Shown: piece after piece, positions 21,288 to 33,939 of the stretch | Layout: each line of letters starts with the position of its first letter | Position numbering within the stretch: position 1 is the first letter of the stretch | Assembly (NCBI GenBank): GCA_020740775.1 | Contig: JAHEWK010000001.1 | Location: 4,526,001 to 4,590,000, forward strand | Reading direction: 5' to 3' | Source of the DNA: Ilyonectria destructans | Taxonomy: Eukaryota > Ascomycota > Sordariomycetes > Hypocreales > Nectriaceae | Length of the DNA: 64,000 bases | Notes under the pieces: model-generated | What the model was told of the DNA's origin: nothing | What the model saw: only the letters and a program-made list of their open reading frames with translations | The model's database searches: none | Made by a program: the position numbers and the translations under genes

Positions 21288-24200
21288 TTAAGAGAGCAGG
21301 TTTCTCAGAGAGGGACTGGCACTAGCCCCACTGGCCGGTCGACTCTCCGGTGGCCGTGGTGCCTCGTGTGCTGGTGGCAACCCATTTCGTGAGCCCGGAG
21401 GACTGGTATGGGAAGCTGAGAAAGCCGTCCTCTGTGGGTGCAAACCTTGTGCAAATGCATCATTCCTCGGGGGTGGCGCCCCATTGCTCATGCTAGGAGG
21501 TGGTAAGTGCGAGGGCGGGTGATGGTGTGCGTGTCCATGATATGGGTGGACATATCGTGGTGGAGGCGCCGGTCCGTTCGCCCGTCGAGGAGATGGGGGT
21601 AGTCCATTTGCATAAGGCTGTGGGCCATGACCAGTCTGATGGCCCACGGGTAATGGGGCCGGAGGTGGGGGTCCGGATAGTGGTGGAGGTCGGAGGGAAG
21701 AAAGATTCGTAATCGGCGGTGGTGGATTGTGAAGAGGCGGCGGTCCTCCGTTCAGATGCCTAGGAGGAGACCCGTGCTGACTTCCGGGTCGCGCTCCCCA
21801 GTCATTATAGGGGCCTCGAGGTGGAGGCGGAGGTGGAGGTGGCGGTGGGTAAGCATGAGAAGCTGGCGCCGGTCTGGGACCAACGCCATGATCCGGAGCA
21901 TGAGCTGGCGCCTGAATTGGAGGGGGGCCGGAGTGAGGCGGGGCCGAGTGAGGCGGGACATGCGGTGGCCATGCGTAGCTAGCAGGATGCGGTTCGCGGT
22001 GGTTGGAGATAGGGGGTGGTGGGCTTCGAAGCGGCGGCACCGCGGCTGGCAAGCTGGGCTCGCGGGGAGGTGGTCGAGGCACTTCCACGACGGGGGGCGA
22101 GGGTCGCGGCGGGTGCGGTTTGGTGGTGCGATTTGCCTTGCGACACTTGTGGCACTGGAATCTTCGTTGTTCAACAAACTTCTGCGCCTCACTTCCGAGT
22201 GCGCCATAGTGTCCGTTTGTGAGCTCGCGTTCTTGCGAGTTGTCGATGGGCCACCACTTTGGACTGACATCAATGCCGCAGGTGATGCAGACCTTCTCCC
22301 CTGGTTGGCGTGCATCCGAGGCAGCGTCTCCCGACTCAACCTGCCGCGGCTGGTTCCATACGCCGCTCGCCGGCATCGTCGTCGTCGAAGATCGTCGCAT
22401 GCCGGGTTGCGTCGGCGTCCCCGTCATCTTCGCTGCCGTTGTCATCAGGTTCGCCTTGCGTACTGTGCCCGTGAGTGTGAGGTCTGCCTGTTTGAAATTC
22501 TGCACATAGAGCTGCAGAGCGTTCAACCCCGATTCGGTCGCCACATCGTGCATGCGATAAACCGTGGTTTTACTAGGGACATGATCCTTGCACCAAACCG
22601 CTGCCGACATCGTACCACTATCTCCATTGATGGTCACAATGTTGAATTGGTCCCGACGCGAGCCCTTTACCGGCGCGATGTCGAAACCAAGAACGTGTCC
22701 CTGTTGGCGTGCACATTCGACGTGAACTAGAATTCCGTTAGCGAGTTATCGTGGTGATGTTAGAATAACATACGAGGTATCCGGCATTGATGGCATGAGA
22801 CGCATGCGCCATCCTTCTTGTTGCAAGCCTGGCAGGTCTCGTCGTATCTCGACCTCGGAATCGAAGGAATACCTTCTGACGGCTCAAGCGCCTTGGCGTT
22901 GCCAAATTTCACCTCAGGGGTCCAGACAGCACAGGTTACATGAACCCAATTGTTGTCAGCCGTCCTCTTCAGTGGCTCGCGAGGGTTGACAGGTCGGTTG
23001 AGATCCTCCTGCCTCTTGCGGTAATATTCGGCGGCCTTTCGAGCTTTCTGAACCTCAACCCTCTCCCTTTCGCGATCCTTCTCGGACATCTTCTTCTTGT
23101 GATGTGTGAGCTTCGGCTGTTCCACAAAGTCATGTTCCGTGTGTTCAATGGGACAAAGAACACATTTGTATTGCTGCAGTGGTATTAGCAAACGTCAAAC
23201 AATTAGCAACCAGGCGACTTACAATTGAAACTTGTGGACTCTTGTCGTTGGCACACATATCACAAACCCATTTATCAGGATTGCGATTGTCCAACACGCC
23301 GTAGCAACTTCGATGCACTGTGAGGCGGCATTCCCGGCAGGATAGATGCTGGTCTCCCTGGGGCTCCATCTGGTCGCAGATGGAACAGGGAAGGACACGA
23401 GCCTTGGGCAGTTCTGGTACCGCAACGGTTTCCACGGCCTTTTCCTTCTTCTTAGATACTCCAGAGCCCACTGCACTCCCTGCATCGGATTGGGTGAGGT
23501 CCGCCTCCTTCTCCTTCTCCTTTTCCTTCTCCTTCTCTGGCGGCGCGCCCTTGAGTTTCTTTCGGGGCGGCTCTTGTCCGTTGCTTGGGGTAGGTCCATT
23601 CGACGGGGTCGGTGCTCGTTCTGGCGTCATCATACCCATTTCCTGAGCAGCCTGCAATTCCTTGAGAAGCTCTTCATCCTGCTTCCGCTTCCAGGCCCTT
23701 CCGCCAGCCTGGGCAACCTTCTTGGCCACCTCTTCCATATCTTCCCATCGAATGGCATACCGGCGCCAGAGCTCGGCACATCGACGGCAGAGAGCGACAA
23801 CGTACTGGCTGCCCTTGTCCTTGTTTGAAGCCTTGGCGCCAGTCTCCGTGACTGGGCCCTGCGTTGCGTTCGGCGCTCTTCGCCACTGTCGTGAACTGGT
23901 CGTAGAGCAGAACTGGCACATGAATCCTCGCTTCTTTTCCGCAGCTTTCCCGGTATCAAACGCAGAGTCGTCGTCGTTGTCAGCAACATCGTCGGCGAAT
24001 TTGCTGGCGGCCGACTCTGCTCGCTTTGCCTCCTTCTTTCCCTTGCGGCCAGGGTAGTTGGCCCAGATCTGTCGGCCACGTTCTGTTTTCTTCCAGGTGT
24101 AATAAAAGCGAGTGATTGTGCCAGGAGCCAGGCTCTTCACATGCTTCATGACAAGATGCAGTTCCGAGCCATACTTCATGACACCTTCCTCAAATTTCTT

Positions 24201-26489
24201 CAGCTCCATGGGTGTTAGCTCGGGTTCCTTGAAGACTGCCTTCTTCGTCTCGGGCAGAGCACCAAGTGCGCTTTTGGCGCTGTACTCGTGGTGATACAAG
24301 GTATCAATGGCAACGTCTTGAAGATTGGTTGAGCGCTCGGGCAAGGCAAAGTCTTTGGCCATTTTCTTCGCCTTCTCCATGTACTCGTTCATTTCCTTTT
24401 CCGAGATGGCGTCCTTAGTGGGCGGGATCCAGATAGGAGTTGCGGTGCAGTTGGGGTCATCCTCATTGTGGTCTTCGCCTCGTGCAGTGTACCCCGGGGG
24501 CATGTCCTGTACCCATTTCGGCCGTTTCCCGCGTTGTGCTTTATGGGCCTCAAGGGCTGCCTGGGTCTCCTTGGACAATGTTGTTTGCTTCTTGCCGTTC
24601 TTCTTGGTTTCCGGAGGTTTGACGTACTCGACCGTTTGGCCCGGCCAAGCTCCCACATTTGCCTGGTTCCTCGGTCCAATACGGGTGCTCGCGCGAGGGT
24701 AAATGCGGTCGTCGTAGTCGAGGGCATCGATGGGTTTGCAATGCATGCCTAGGTATCGGTAGGGCCATAAACTCGCCTGGTAAACCTGCTCGGCAGTGCC
24801 TTCATGGTGGGGATTATCGTCAGAGGGGCTGGTGCGACCAGTACCAGCGCAATGCATATCCTCGTCCTCTTCATCCAGCATGTCATCATCATCGCCGTCG
24901 CCATTCGGGTCAGTAATGTTGGGCGTGTTGCGAGCCTCCAATTTCCGCTCCTGGGCTCGGCTGCACGCGGCACATGACCAAGCAAATCCACGAGACGGCT
25001 TTTTCAACAGCGGCGGTTTGACGCAGTTCATATGATAAGTGTGCTGACATACTGCGCAGTCAACCGAGTCGTTGCTAGAGGCATGTGGTCAGCCACTCCC
25101 TAAGTGGAACGTGGGGCAGTGCATGTGGTACGTACCTGGCGCAATAGCCGGTGCATCTCTTGCAGAGCTTAACGGCGCTAGTGAGCTCCTTGCCACGCCC
25201 CTGCTCAACTAGCACGTACTTCCAGCGCTCATCCAGCACCTTCTTGACATTGGCGGGCACGTTGACAATAGTCGTCGTGGGGATAAGGTCGTAGTTTTTC
25301 TGAATGTACCGGTCATACAGCTTCTCGTACCAGAAACTGTCGGGCGTCTTGCGATAGTCGTCCATGTTAGCGACCTCAGCCTTGTGTCGGATTTGACACT
25401 TGCCACGCAACGCTGTCAGCGGGCTGATGTCCGAGTGCATCGTCGCAAAGACCATGCGCGTGTCTGGCGCCTTTCGCCCAATGTCCTTGGGACGGTAATA
25501 CCAGTTGATTCTGATCGCGTCCACGGGCTTGGAGGTGTCGTTTTGCGCGTGGAGAAATTCCATGATGCGCCCCAGGTAGTAAGGCTCACCCGGGGGCTCA
25601 CAAACGAGGTACACATGATCTGCAACACTGGTTAGCCCGTTCGATGGTTCAATTTGCGGTGGACCTCGCGCGCGTTACCATTTGGTTCCAGCACCGTGCC
25701 ATCGTCGGCTACCATCCGGCGTCTGTCCGGGCGAGCTTTGCAATTCTCGAATGTCAACATGTTAGTTTCAGGCCATGAAATGCCCGTTGAAGATGCCGCT
25801 GCCGCCGCCGCTGCCGCTGCCGCAGTAGTCCCAGCCTTCTTTGACGAGGTGCTGGCGGAGGCCACTTGGCCAGTGGAACCTGCGGACTGAGCTGCGGCCT
25901 TGCGCTTCCGCGTTGGCTGCGAGACGGTGGGAGTCTGCGCCGTCGGAGTCGCAGCATTCGATCCGCTCGAGTTCTGGTCCTTGGGACCGTTTTGCGACTG
26001 CACTCCTCGGGTGTCGTCCGTGCCAGCCTTACGTGAAATGGCACCGCCCCGGGGGGTCGCATCGCCATTTGCAGCAGCGCTGGCCTGGCGCGACGACTTT
26101 TTGGAGTCGCCATCCTTCTTGTCCTGGTAGTAGTCATACACGTCTGCATCAATGTCCTTGTCCTCGGCATAGTTGGGGCGCGAGGAGCCGTTCCTGTTCC
26201 GGGAGCGAGTCCCGTAAGGCGAGGCCGAATCGCCGCCAGCATCCTTTCCCATGGCGTCTGAAGCTGACTGACTATTCATCGAATCAGACCCGGACGGAGC
26301 GTCTGGGTCAGAAGCTTTGGAGTCCTGGGCGATGAGTTAGAGAGGAGCTCCAGTCGCGACCGGGCTTGACAGCACGCGGCTCATATGAGACAGAGGGAAG
26401 GGGAAAGAGAAAAAAAAAAAGCCGGCGAGAGAGGTGTGAATGAGAATGGTTTGGCGAAAACGGGGGAGGCTCACATTTTGTTGTGCCAT
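21288..26489 (-). CDS. SNT2: BAH-PHD-SANT chromatin reader, Snt2-like
   Basis: Six exons (26489-26475, 26324-25679, 25619-25136, 25074-23223, 23173-22774 and 22726-21288), all phase-consistent, encode 1611 residues. The first coding exon is 15 nt (MAQQN). Domains: Ser/Ala-rich N-terminus with an Ala run; BAH (about 215-345); PHD1 (CKRCTGYC to WSCAAC, about 365-430); SANT-like helix (ELTPMELKKFEEGVMKYG, about 665-720); a GATA-like finger (CQFCSTTSSRQWRR to CRRC, about 766-830); PHD2 plus extended PHD (CSICDQMEP to CARQQGHVLG, about 945-1110); a second Cys4 finger (CITCGIDVSPKWW to CHKC, about 1280-1330); and a long Pro-rich tail. Family role: Snt2 links histone H3 reading to Rpd3L/Snt2C deacetylase recruitment in the stress response, and affects hyphal growth in several fungi. 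The exon joins restore GYCASNDSVDC and RIPLHVECA. Domain order makes the call firm; the tail is poorly conserved. Confidence 0.92.
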
Positions 26490-27582
26490 GACACCCAACT
26501 AGAAATCAGTTGCGCAGCAATGAGATGAGGCGGATCGCGTATGAAGGCATGCCCGGAGGTGGTGACTTGGCAGAGGAGGGTGTAAGGTTGGTGCAAGTGT
26601 AAGGGTGTGCAGGGCGAAAAGGTGCAAAGTGAAGAGAGAATATTTCCACCCGCTGGAGGCGAGACGAGGCGTGAATGGGGGTTATCGGGTGCGAGCTGGT
26701 CGAAAACGAAGCGTCAACGACAGGAATTGCACTCGGAGATGGAGTGGAAGCAAGGTTGAAGGAGGAAGAGGCATGATTCCCAGGCGCCGGGAGAAGAAGA
26801 AACGTCCTGGCACCCCGAGGCGGCGGCCCTGGCCTGGTCGATACATCCACACTACTAGCAGTGCACGGGGGCGGCATTATGAATCCATGTACCTCACAGG
26901 TACCTGCTAGCAGCGCGGCTGCCAGCACACCCGCCCCAGGGTTCATCCACACCCCTAACGTGATGCGGAAGAACCTTGCGTGGACATGAGGCACCCCGGT
27001 CACCCAGAGTTACCTCAGTCTCCACGCGGGCCCATCTGGGTCTCGCACCACTGACGAGCCGACGGATCTCAACCCAACTTTGAGGCGTGCCCACAGGTCC
27101 TCCCACAGAGGCAGGCCGGCCGGGGCAAGCACCAGGCCAGACCAAACCAGACCAGACCAGAAGAGAAGCGCAAAGAGGACACACCAACACGGAACGACCA
27201 AGGGCGCCAGGCCGGAGGGGACCAGTGATGGAGCAATGGAGTGATGGAGGGATCGACGAAGGGGGGATGCACAAGAGTTAAGATTCTGCGTCGCAAGCCA
27301 GAAGAAGGCTCGCTCCCGTCGTCCATGTGCTGGTCGATTGCCGGCCCTCTGCATTTGACCCAGTCCTGACTTGTCTTCGTCTCTACCTAGTCTTCTGGGG
27401 GGGCGCGGCGGTGCTGATTTGCTGATTTGCTACTTTGCCCACCGCGATATACGTAGTACGCCCTCCCTCTGTTCCTCTGCGACGACCTTGGACTCCGCCA
27501 TGGTCAACCTGAACAACCTGGACGGACTGGTCTGGTCGGTAGGTATGTACTCCGTACGCGGTACCCCATCCCTCCTCCCCTC

Positions 27583-27598
27583 CCCCCCCCCCCCCCCC
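27583..27598 (+). repeat. C16 homopolymer tract
   Basis: Sixteen consecutive C, flanked by further C runs, lie in non-coding DNA. Length is prone to sequencing error. Confidence 0.85.
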
Positions 27599-29101
27599 AA
27601 TTGCCCCCCCATATCGGGAACTCGTCATGCGCCAGCTTGGGCCGATGGAGGACAACTACGACTAGACAGGGTTGATTTACCTGTGGTGTGAGAGGGAGGG
27701 AGGGAAGAACGGTTGACTCGACATTTGACTCGACTTCCCGAGCAACGCACGGGTTTGAAAGCCGTCACGATTTTCAGCATGGGGCGCCAACTCATCCGCA
27801 TTTCCCGTCACCATCTCACACACCCTTGCACGCCCTCAAGTCAATCGTGACATGCCCAGGTCAGGTAGGCAGTAGGCACGGAGTCGTCGCCGTCTAGCCC
27901 CCTCCCCGTATCGCCATTGTTCGGCAACAGGGAACCAGGGCCTGTCGGTTCCCATTGCGTTTCCATGCGATTCCGGCTGTTCACTCTAGACTGATAGAGG
28001 GTGCCACACAGGGACGCTACCTCTCCCAATGCCCTTGTCGTCATGCTGCCTTCTTGCCCATTGACACCAGCCACGGGTAATGACGAGCCTCTGCGCACCA
28101 TTCAAGCCATAGTCGCAGATCATCCCATCATCACTCCGCCGCACTCAGACATTTGCAACGTAGAAAAATGCGACCAACTCGATTTCCTTTCTCGTCTAGA
28201 AATACTGGCCTGGTTTGGGGTTTCGCTACACATTAGGGGCCTCGCCGACCAAGTTGGCCGGGCCAGCTCGCATGCCTCCAATGACTGTACATATGCACGA
28301 GCAACGACATCTCCTGGGGGTGCGAGGGCCACTCATGGCCCTGGGCGGTCAAGTCCCGATAGGATGGGCCCAATCCAATCATTTGGATACCATGCCGGCC
28401 TCCCCTTGGCCGTTCAACTTGGAAAAGCGGCCAATTTCGCGGCGGAAAATGGATGTGCGGTGATGCTCTTCAAATCCTCGTCGAAGCTGACGGGGTGAGT
28501 CGGTAATAGGGCTAACGATTGAGCTGGCGTTGGGACGTAGCTCCACCGGCTTTGCCGGGGGGGGGCGGTTGGGTGGGTGGCCAAGCATCCGCCCAGCATC
28601 AAGCATCCAGCATCCCACATCCCAGGTGTGGCCCAGGTGGGTGGCGGCACGCAAATGGGCTTAAGCCGCCCCCCCCCCTTGCTGACCACGGCCATTAGTA
28701 CGACGTCCCGCCAGGCGATGTCTCAACTCCCTCGTTGCCGCAATCTGCCACTCAGGCGTCGACGATTCAAACGACCGCGAGTATGCATACCAGAAGTCTC
28801 CAGGGCCATGCACTGGGACCCTTTGAGGTCCCCCCGAGGCGCTCTTAGGTGGTTCAACATGCCGGAATGAGGCTCATGGGTTCTTGCAGAGGGTCCTCCC
28901 AGGATGGATGGCGTAGTCGGATTGATTACAGTCTCCGTAATTGATGGATGGATGGCTTAGGGATACAGGCGTAGCCGGGGTTCAGAGAGCCAGCCGAGCA
29001 GCCCTCGCGGTCAATTATCCTCTCACTTAGCCACCTCCACACCACCCTCTTACTTGCTCGCCCGCTCATTCACAGTGCCGCGGGGATGGGGATGGACATG
29101 G

Positions 29102-29132
29102 GGGATGGTGGATGGTGGATGGTGGATGGTGG
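29102..29132 (+). repeat. GGATGGT heptanucleotide tandem repeat
   Basis: About four copies of GGATGGT lie in the middle of the gene desert. Confidence 0.85.
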
Positions 29133-29879
29133 ACATGTCTTTGGTGATGAATCGCCCGGCGATCAGCCGATCCGATGATAGCAGCTGAGACTCGTGCATC
29201 TGCCACCTGCTGCTGCTCCAGCGCAGGATCCAGGAGGACCCAAGGGTGGACAGGCGCTGGGGGCTGGGCTTGGCCCAGGTCGGGCTGCAGCAATCGCTGC
29301 GCTGTTAGCACCAGTCGTCGAATCAAGACTACATCGGGAGGGCAGCCCCGATGAGGAGGGTCGCGGGAGGGTCGTGGGTCGTGGGGCTGGGGGCACGCAC
29401 CCAACGACACTCGACCAAGAGAATGCTCAAGGCACGCTCTAACACGCATGGCAGCCCAGGTCTGGGAAATACCAGTGTGTGAGTGCGATATCATCGTGTC
29501 GCTTTTCATCGCCCTGCTAGAAAAATGTTAAACATGCAAGCAAAACGGTACCATATGAGGCGAGCCAATATTGTACGGGTGGCGGTACTCTGATTCAACC
29601 CCGAAAGTGCCACTTTCTAAAGACGTCGGTCGGCTGCACCGGTGCATCGTGTGAGAAAATTTACTCCCGTCGGTAGATACCTAGGTGCATGTCTAGCTAA
29701 ATTCCCAAGGTGGTTAAAGTGCGTCTACACCATCGAAAGGCGCCTGCGACCGTTTGCATTCATAGCGCCCCGCCATTATCGCACTCTTTATTAGAGCGAG
29801 GGAGATTTAGACAAAGGGGACACGCCCAGGTCGAGGTACAGTTACGTGCAAAGTTCCGACAACTTTAGAATCGCTGACT

Positions 29880-30035
29880 GTAGTAGTTATTTTACTATAC
29901 TATTTTATTTACGATATTAAAATTCTAAATTTATAAATAGTAAGATTTTATTTTATTTAATTATTTATATTTATAATTTATAAACTCTCTTATTAGGTAA
30001 GCTTTTATTACTTTTAAAAAGCTGACCCTTTTCGT
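29880..30035. repeat. AT-only island, possible RIP-mutated relic
   Basis: About 155 bp is almost entirely A and T (for example TTTTATTTTATTTAATTATT), with abrupt borders to about 55% GC sequence on both sides. Such islands in filamentous ascomycetes often mark repeats mutated by repeat-induced point mutation (C to T). There is no recognisable transposon left. Confidence 0.5.
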
Positions 30036-30590
30036 GTAAATTGGGCATATGGTCGGATCTTTTGCACGCCCACTGTACCTACCCTAGGCGGTGGAAGTAG
30101 CCAAAAACCAGCAGCGACAAGGGGAAATGTCAAAGCGGGCGGTTTATTCTAGGCGTCGGAGAGAACCGCACAGGGTTCTCTCTTGTCACTGCTGGCCAAT
30201 CGTGGCGTCGTATCTCGCCGCGGGGCACCACTCCTGGAGCCCTGCAAATCGGCTGCAGCCTGTGGTGTGGTGTCAGGAACGCCCCGCGTTTAAGTGGCTC
30301 TGCGCCGGGCCCTGGACAGTTGCAGTGTTGCCGGGCAGGCGCTTCGCCGCTTGTGCTTGCGTTCTGGGCGGCCCAGGCTCCCACCCACGTGACATCGCGT
30401 GTTGGCTCGCCTCGCCAGTCACGCTCGAGGGACGCGCTGACCGCAGAGTGGTGTCACGACTGCCAGACATTGCTCTGGGTGCCTTGCGAACAACCCACTT
30501 ATTGGTTCTTCTTTGGCTCTGGACTCTAGTTTTCTGCATAAATGAGTTATTTTCTGACCCTCAAAGTTGGCCCGTTGCTCAGTGCTCAAG

Positions 30591-33500
30591 ATGAAGGGCA
30601 TGCGAGGGCTGTTGCACACGACCACTGTGGATGCTGCCAATGACCAAAGGACAACATTTGCTGCAAACTCCATTGCTGGCCACAAAAGGAGTTGGTCCAA
30701 CGAGGCAGACTCCAACTCTCGCTCGTCAGATTCCCGGAGCACAGTTCATTTCCAAAGAGCCATTAGCCTCCCGCCGGCTCCCTCCCGCCTATCAGCCAGT
30801 CGCACCGTGAACCTTCAGCCCCCAGATGGAGTTTCCGAGTATTCTCAGCGAAGGCTGATAGCTGCTACTCCTACGGCGTCTATTGATCCCGAGCTAGATC
30901 TGGCTCATCCCACATACGGACTCCCAAGGCAGTTGGTTGATAACTTTGTTTCCCTCGGCATTAAGCAAATCTACCCATGGCAGAAAGCTTGCCTCAAGGG
31001 TCCGGGTCTCTTAACCGGAGAGAAGAATCTTGTATATTGTGCTCCCACAGGGGGCGGCAAGTCTCTGGTCGCTGACCGTGAGTAAATCATACTCCCGTCA
31101 AGTCGTCGCCAGATCAACTAATGATAGCCCAGTTCTCATGCTCAAAAGGATACTGGGGGAGAAGGGTTCCAAAGCTCTTCTCGTTCTTCCATATGTCGCA
31201 CTCGTCCAGGAGAAGGTTCGGTGGCTACGAAACGTCGTAAAAGAATTACGGTATCCTGACGATTCAGATACGGATGAGAACAAAAGCATATGGCGCCGGC
31301 GTGCAGACGAAGGTTCTGTCCGTGTCGTTGGCTTTTTTGGTGGTGGAAAAGTCAGAGCGACTTGGCAGGATTTTGACATCGGTGTCTGTACATTGGAGAA
31401 GGTGTGCTTACCCCAGCCTGTTTGCGTGATCGGGACTAATGGAGACTATCCTAGGCTAATGCGCTTGTGAACACTGCCATTGATGACTGCTCTATTCCCC
31501 AGCTGAGGGCAGTCGTCCTGGATGAATTGCATATGATTGATGATGATCACCGCGGATACCTCTTGGAACTCACAGCGACCAAGTTGCTCAGCTTAGAACA
31601 GTCCGTCCAGATCATCGGGATGAGCGCGACACTTCCGGTACGTCCGCCACCTCATTCTTTTTTCGCACACATTCTGACAAACCACGTTAGAACATGGATC
31701 TGATGGCGCAGTGGTTAAACGGACATTGCTACGAAACTCGCTACCGACCAGTCCCCATTGAAGAACATCTTGTTTACAACGGCAACGTCTACCCTGCCGG
31801 GTCAACGCGCAGCTTGATTAAGACCGCAGCACAGTTGAATGGTACTGCCCAGACGCAAGGACGGGCTACTCCTACTCGAAGAATCGAGCCGTCGTCTCAC
31901 AAAGAATTTCATGATCCGGTGCTGAATTCTGTGGTGACTTTAGCACATGAAACGGCCTCGGCTGGCTACGGGGCTCTGGTGTTTGCCGGCAGCCGTAGCG
32001 TATGCGAGGCTGATGCACGCTGGATCAGTCGAGTGATGCCCCCACCACATGAGCTGGAATCTGTGTTGCTCGATAAGAGAATGGACTTGCTCGGGGAACT
32101 ACGAAGCCTTAATACTGGAATAGACCCGGTGCTTGAGGAAACCGTGCTCTTTGGTGTTGCATTTCATCGTGAGTCCACAAAGTCCGCTTCCCTTTTTGAT
32201 AGCTGTCGCTAACAGAATCCAGATGTGAGCTGACCCCGGTATTCATAGACCATCTCTAACAAACTAGGCCGGTTTGACGAGCGAAGAGAGGGATCTCATT
32301 GCGGCCGCATACGACGATGGAATAATCCTGGTCTGCGTCGCCACCTGCAGTCTTGCCGCTGGTATAAACTTGTAAGACACATTATTCGCTTCAACACTCA
32401 TAATTAATTGGAATAGGCCAGCACGGAGAGTGATTCTCCATAACTGCCGAATGGGGAGAGAATTTGTCGGACCATCCATGCTAAGACAGATGCGAGGACG
32501 AGCTGGGAGACAAGGCAAAGCCCCCGTGGGAGAAAGCTATCTTTGCTGCCGCGAGAATGATCTCGAACAGGTCGTGGAATTGATGCACGCCGAGCTACCT
32601 GACGTTGCGAGCTGCCTCAATACGGAGAACCGACGGATCCAACGGTGAGTCCAGGTGAATCGCTAAGCGTGCCATATTTGACGATCTTCAGTGCCCTTCT
32701 AGAGGTGATATCGATTCGCCTGGCGTTAAGTCGGGAGTCAATTCATGACTACTTCTCAAAGTCGCTCTTAAGTCATACTCATGATGCGAAGTTTGTTAAC
32801 GAATGCATCGCATCGAGCCTAGAAGAGATAGAGGCAATGGGCTTCATTGCTCGCGATTCATTGAACATGTTCACAGCTACGCAATTGGGAAAGGCCATCG
32901 TTGCATCAGCCATCGATCCCGACGACGGTGTGTTCGTGCACAAAGAACTCAGCCGGGCACTTCGGGCTTTCGTCATGGATGGTGAAATGCACATACTCTA
33001 TACCTTTACTCCAGTCCAGGAGTTCGGGATCACGGTTAATTGGCAAGTGTTTCGGAACGAAATGGAGACTCTCGATGAGAGCGGGCTCCGGGTGTTGAGC
33101 CTTCTTGGAATCAAGCCCACGACAGTTCTGAAGTTGTAAGTTTACTCCTCATAGAAAGCAGCACAGGGTACTCACTAGACACAGGGCCCAAGGCGCTTCC
33201 CTCCGAGAAACCACGCAGCAGGAAAGGGACATAGCTCGTGTCTATCGTCGTTTCTACTTTGCCCTACAGTTACGCGACCTGTGCAACGAGGTGCCAATTC
33301 ACATCGTAGCACGGAAGTACGATGTGCCCCGGGGGACTGTGCAGAATCTGGCCCAAACTTGTCAGGGATTCGCGGCTGGCATGATAAAATTTTGCGAGCA
33401 GATGGGCTGGGGGTGAGTGATCGATGCTCGGCAGATTGGATTCCGGTGCTAATGATACCAGGATGATGGCAGCCGGTCTAGACCATTTCTCAGACAGACT

Positions 33501-33939
33501 CGTAGCTGGTGCAAGGACTGAGCTACTGGCCTTGGCGAAGATCACGTTCATCAAGAGCCGGACAGCGTGCGTCAGCTCTCCCCAGATAGCAACGCCTCAC
33601 TTACAGTTTCACAGTCGAGTATTTTGGGAGAACGGGTTCCGAACCATTGCGTCGATCGCCAACGCTGATCCAATGGAACTCCTACCCGTGTTGATGCAGG
33701 TCAGATGGAACATGATTCCGTATTTGACCATTGCTGACTAGTGTAGGCGCAACCAAATAAACTGCGTCTGAAGGGGAAAGACAACGAAAAGTATGAGGAG
33801 AAGTTGATGGTCAAGGCCAAGGTTATCTCAGAGTCGGCCAACAAACTCTGGCGTAAGTGGTGATTGGGACTTGGTGGACTTGACAGCGGCTAATCGACAT
33901 GCAGGAGTCCAAATGCAGGTGGAACTCGAGGAGGAGTGA
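30591..33939 (+). CDS. HELQ/POLQ-type superfamily 2 DNA helicase
   Basis: Thirteen exons: 30591-31077, 31133-31401, 31455-31637, 31691-32168, 32223-32224 (2 nt), 32268-32371, 32417-32644, 32692-33135, 33185-33412, 33462-33566, 33615-33699, 33747-33852 and 33905-33939. All joins keep phase and give 917 residues. Helicase motifs: Walker A APTGGGKS (about 150), TLEK, DELH box LDELHMIDDDH (about 275), GMSATLP, FHHAGLTSEERD (about 473), and motif VI QMRGRAGRQG (about 532). Winged-helix and ratchet domains follow, with an HhH-like region (ENGFRTIASIANADP). DELH together with HHAGLT fits HELQ and the helicase half of POLQ rather than Ski2 or Brr2. No polymerase domain follows, so HELQ-like is preferred. 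Family role: 3'-5' unwinding at stalled forks, in crosslink repair and strand annealing. The N-terminal 90 residues are unconserved in appearance, and the ATG at 30600 is an alternative start. Confidence 0.88.
32223..32224 (+). other. Predicted 2-nt microexon (AT) of the HELQ gene
   Basis: The upstream exon ends TTTCATC at a GTGAGT donor, and the intron (32169-32222) ends GCTAACAGAATCCAG. Then come AT, a GTGAGC donor, and a 43-nt intron (32225-32267) ending CTCTAACAAACTAG. Joining C+AT+GCCGGT gives CAT GCC GGT, so the protein reads FHHAGLT, the expected HELQ motif. Skipping the two bases shifts the frame and destroys the motif. Confidence 0.75.

Larger units (their letters stand above)
26490..30590. 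other. 4.1-kb gene desert between SNT2 and the HELQ helicase gene
   Basis: The starts of SNT2 and the helicase gene face away from each other across this region, the longest gap in the window. No ORF has a recognisable domain; the longest (about 165 residues at 28001-28498, and 167 at 30091-30594) begin at non-ATG codons or overlap the helicase 5' end. It contains a C16 tract (27583-27598), a TACTCCGTA motif (27549-27557), a GGATGGT tandem repeat (29102-29132) and an AT-only island (29880-30035). A long non-coding RNA or a lost gene cannot be excluded. Confidence 0.5.

Noticed and set aside
28001..28498. 165-codon plus-strand ORF in the gene desert
   Set aside because: It begins at a non-ATG codon, has no domain, and shows no splice continuation.
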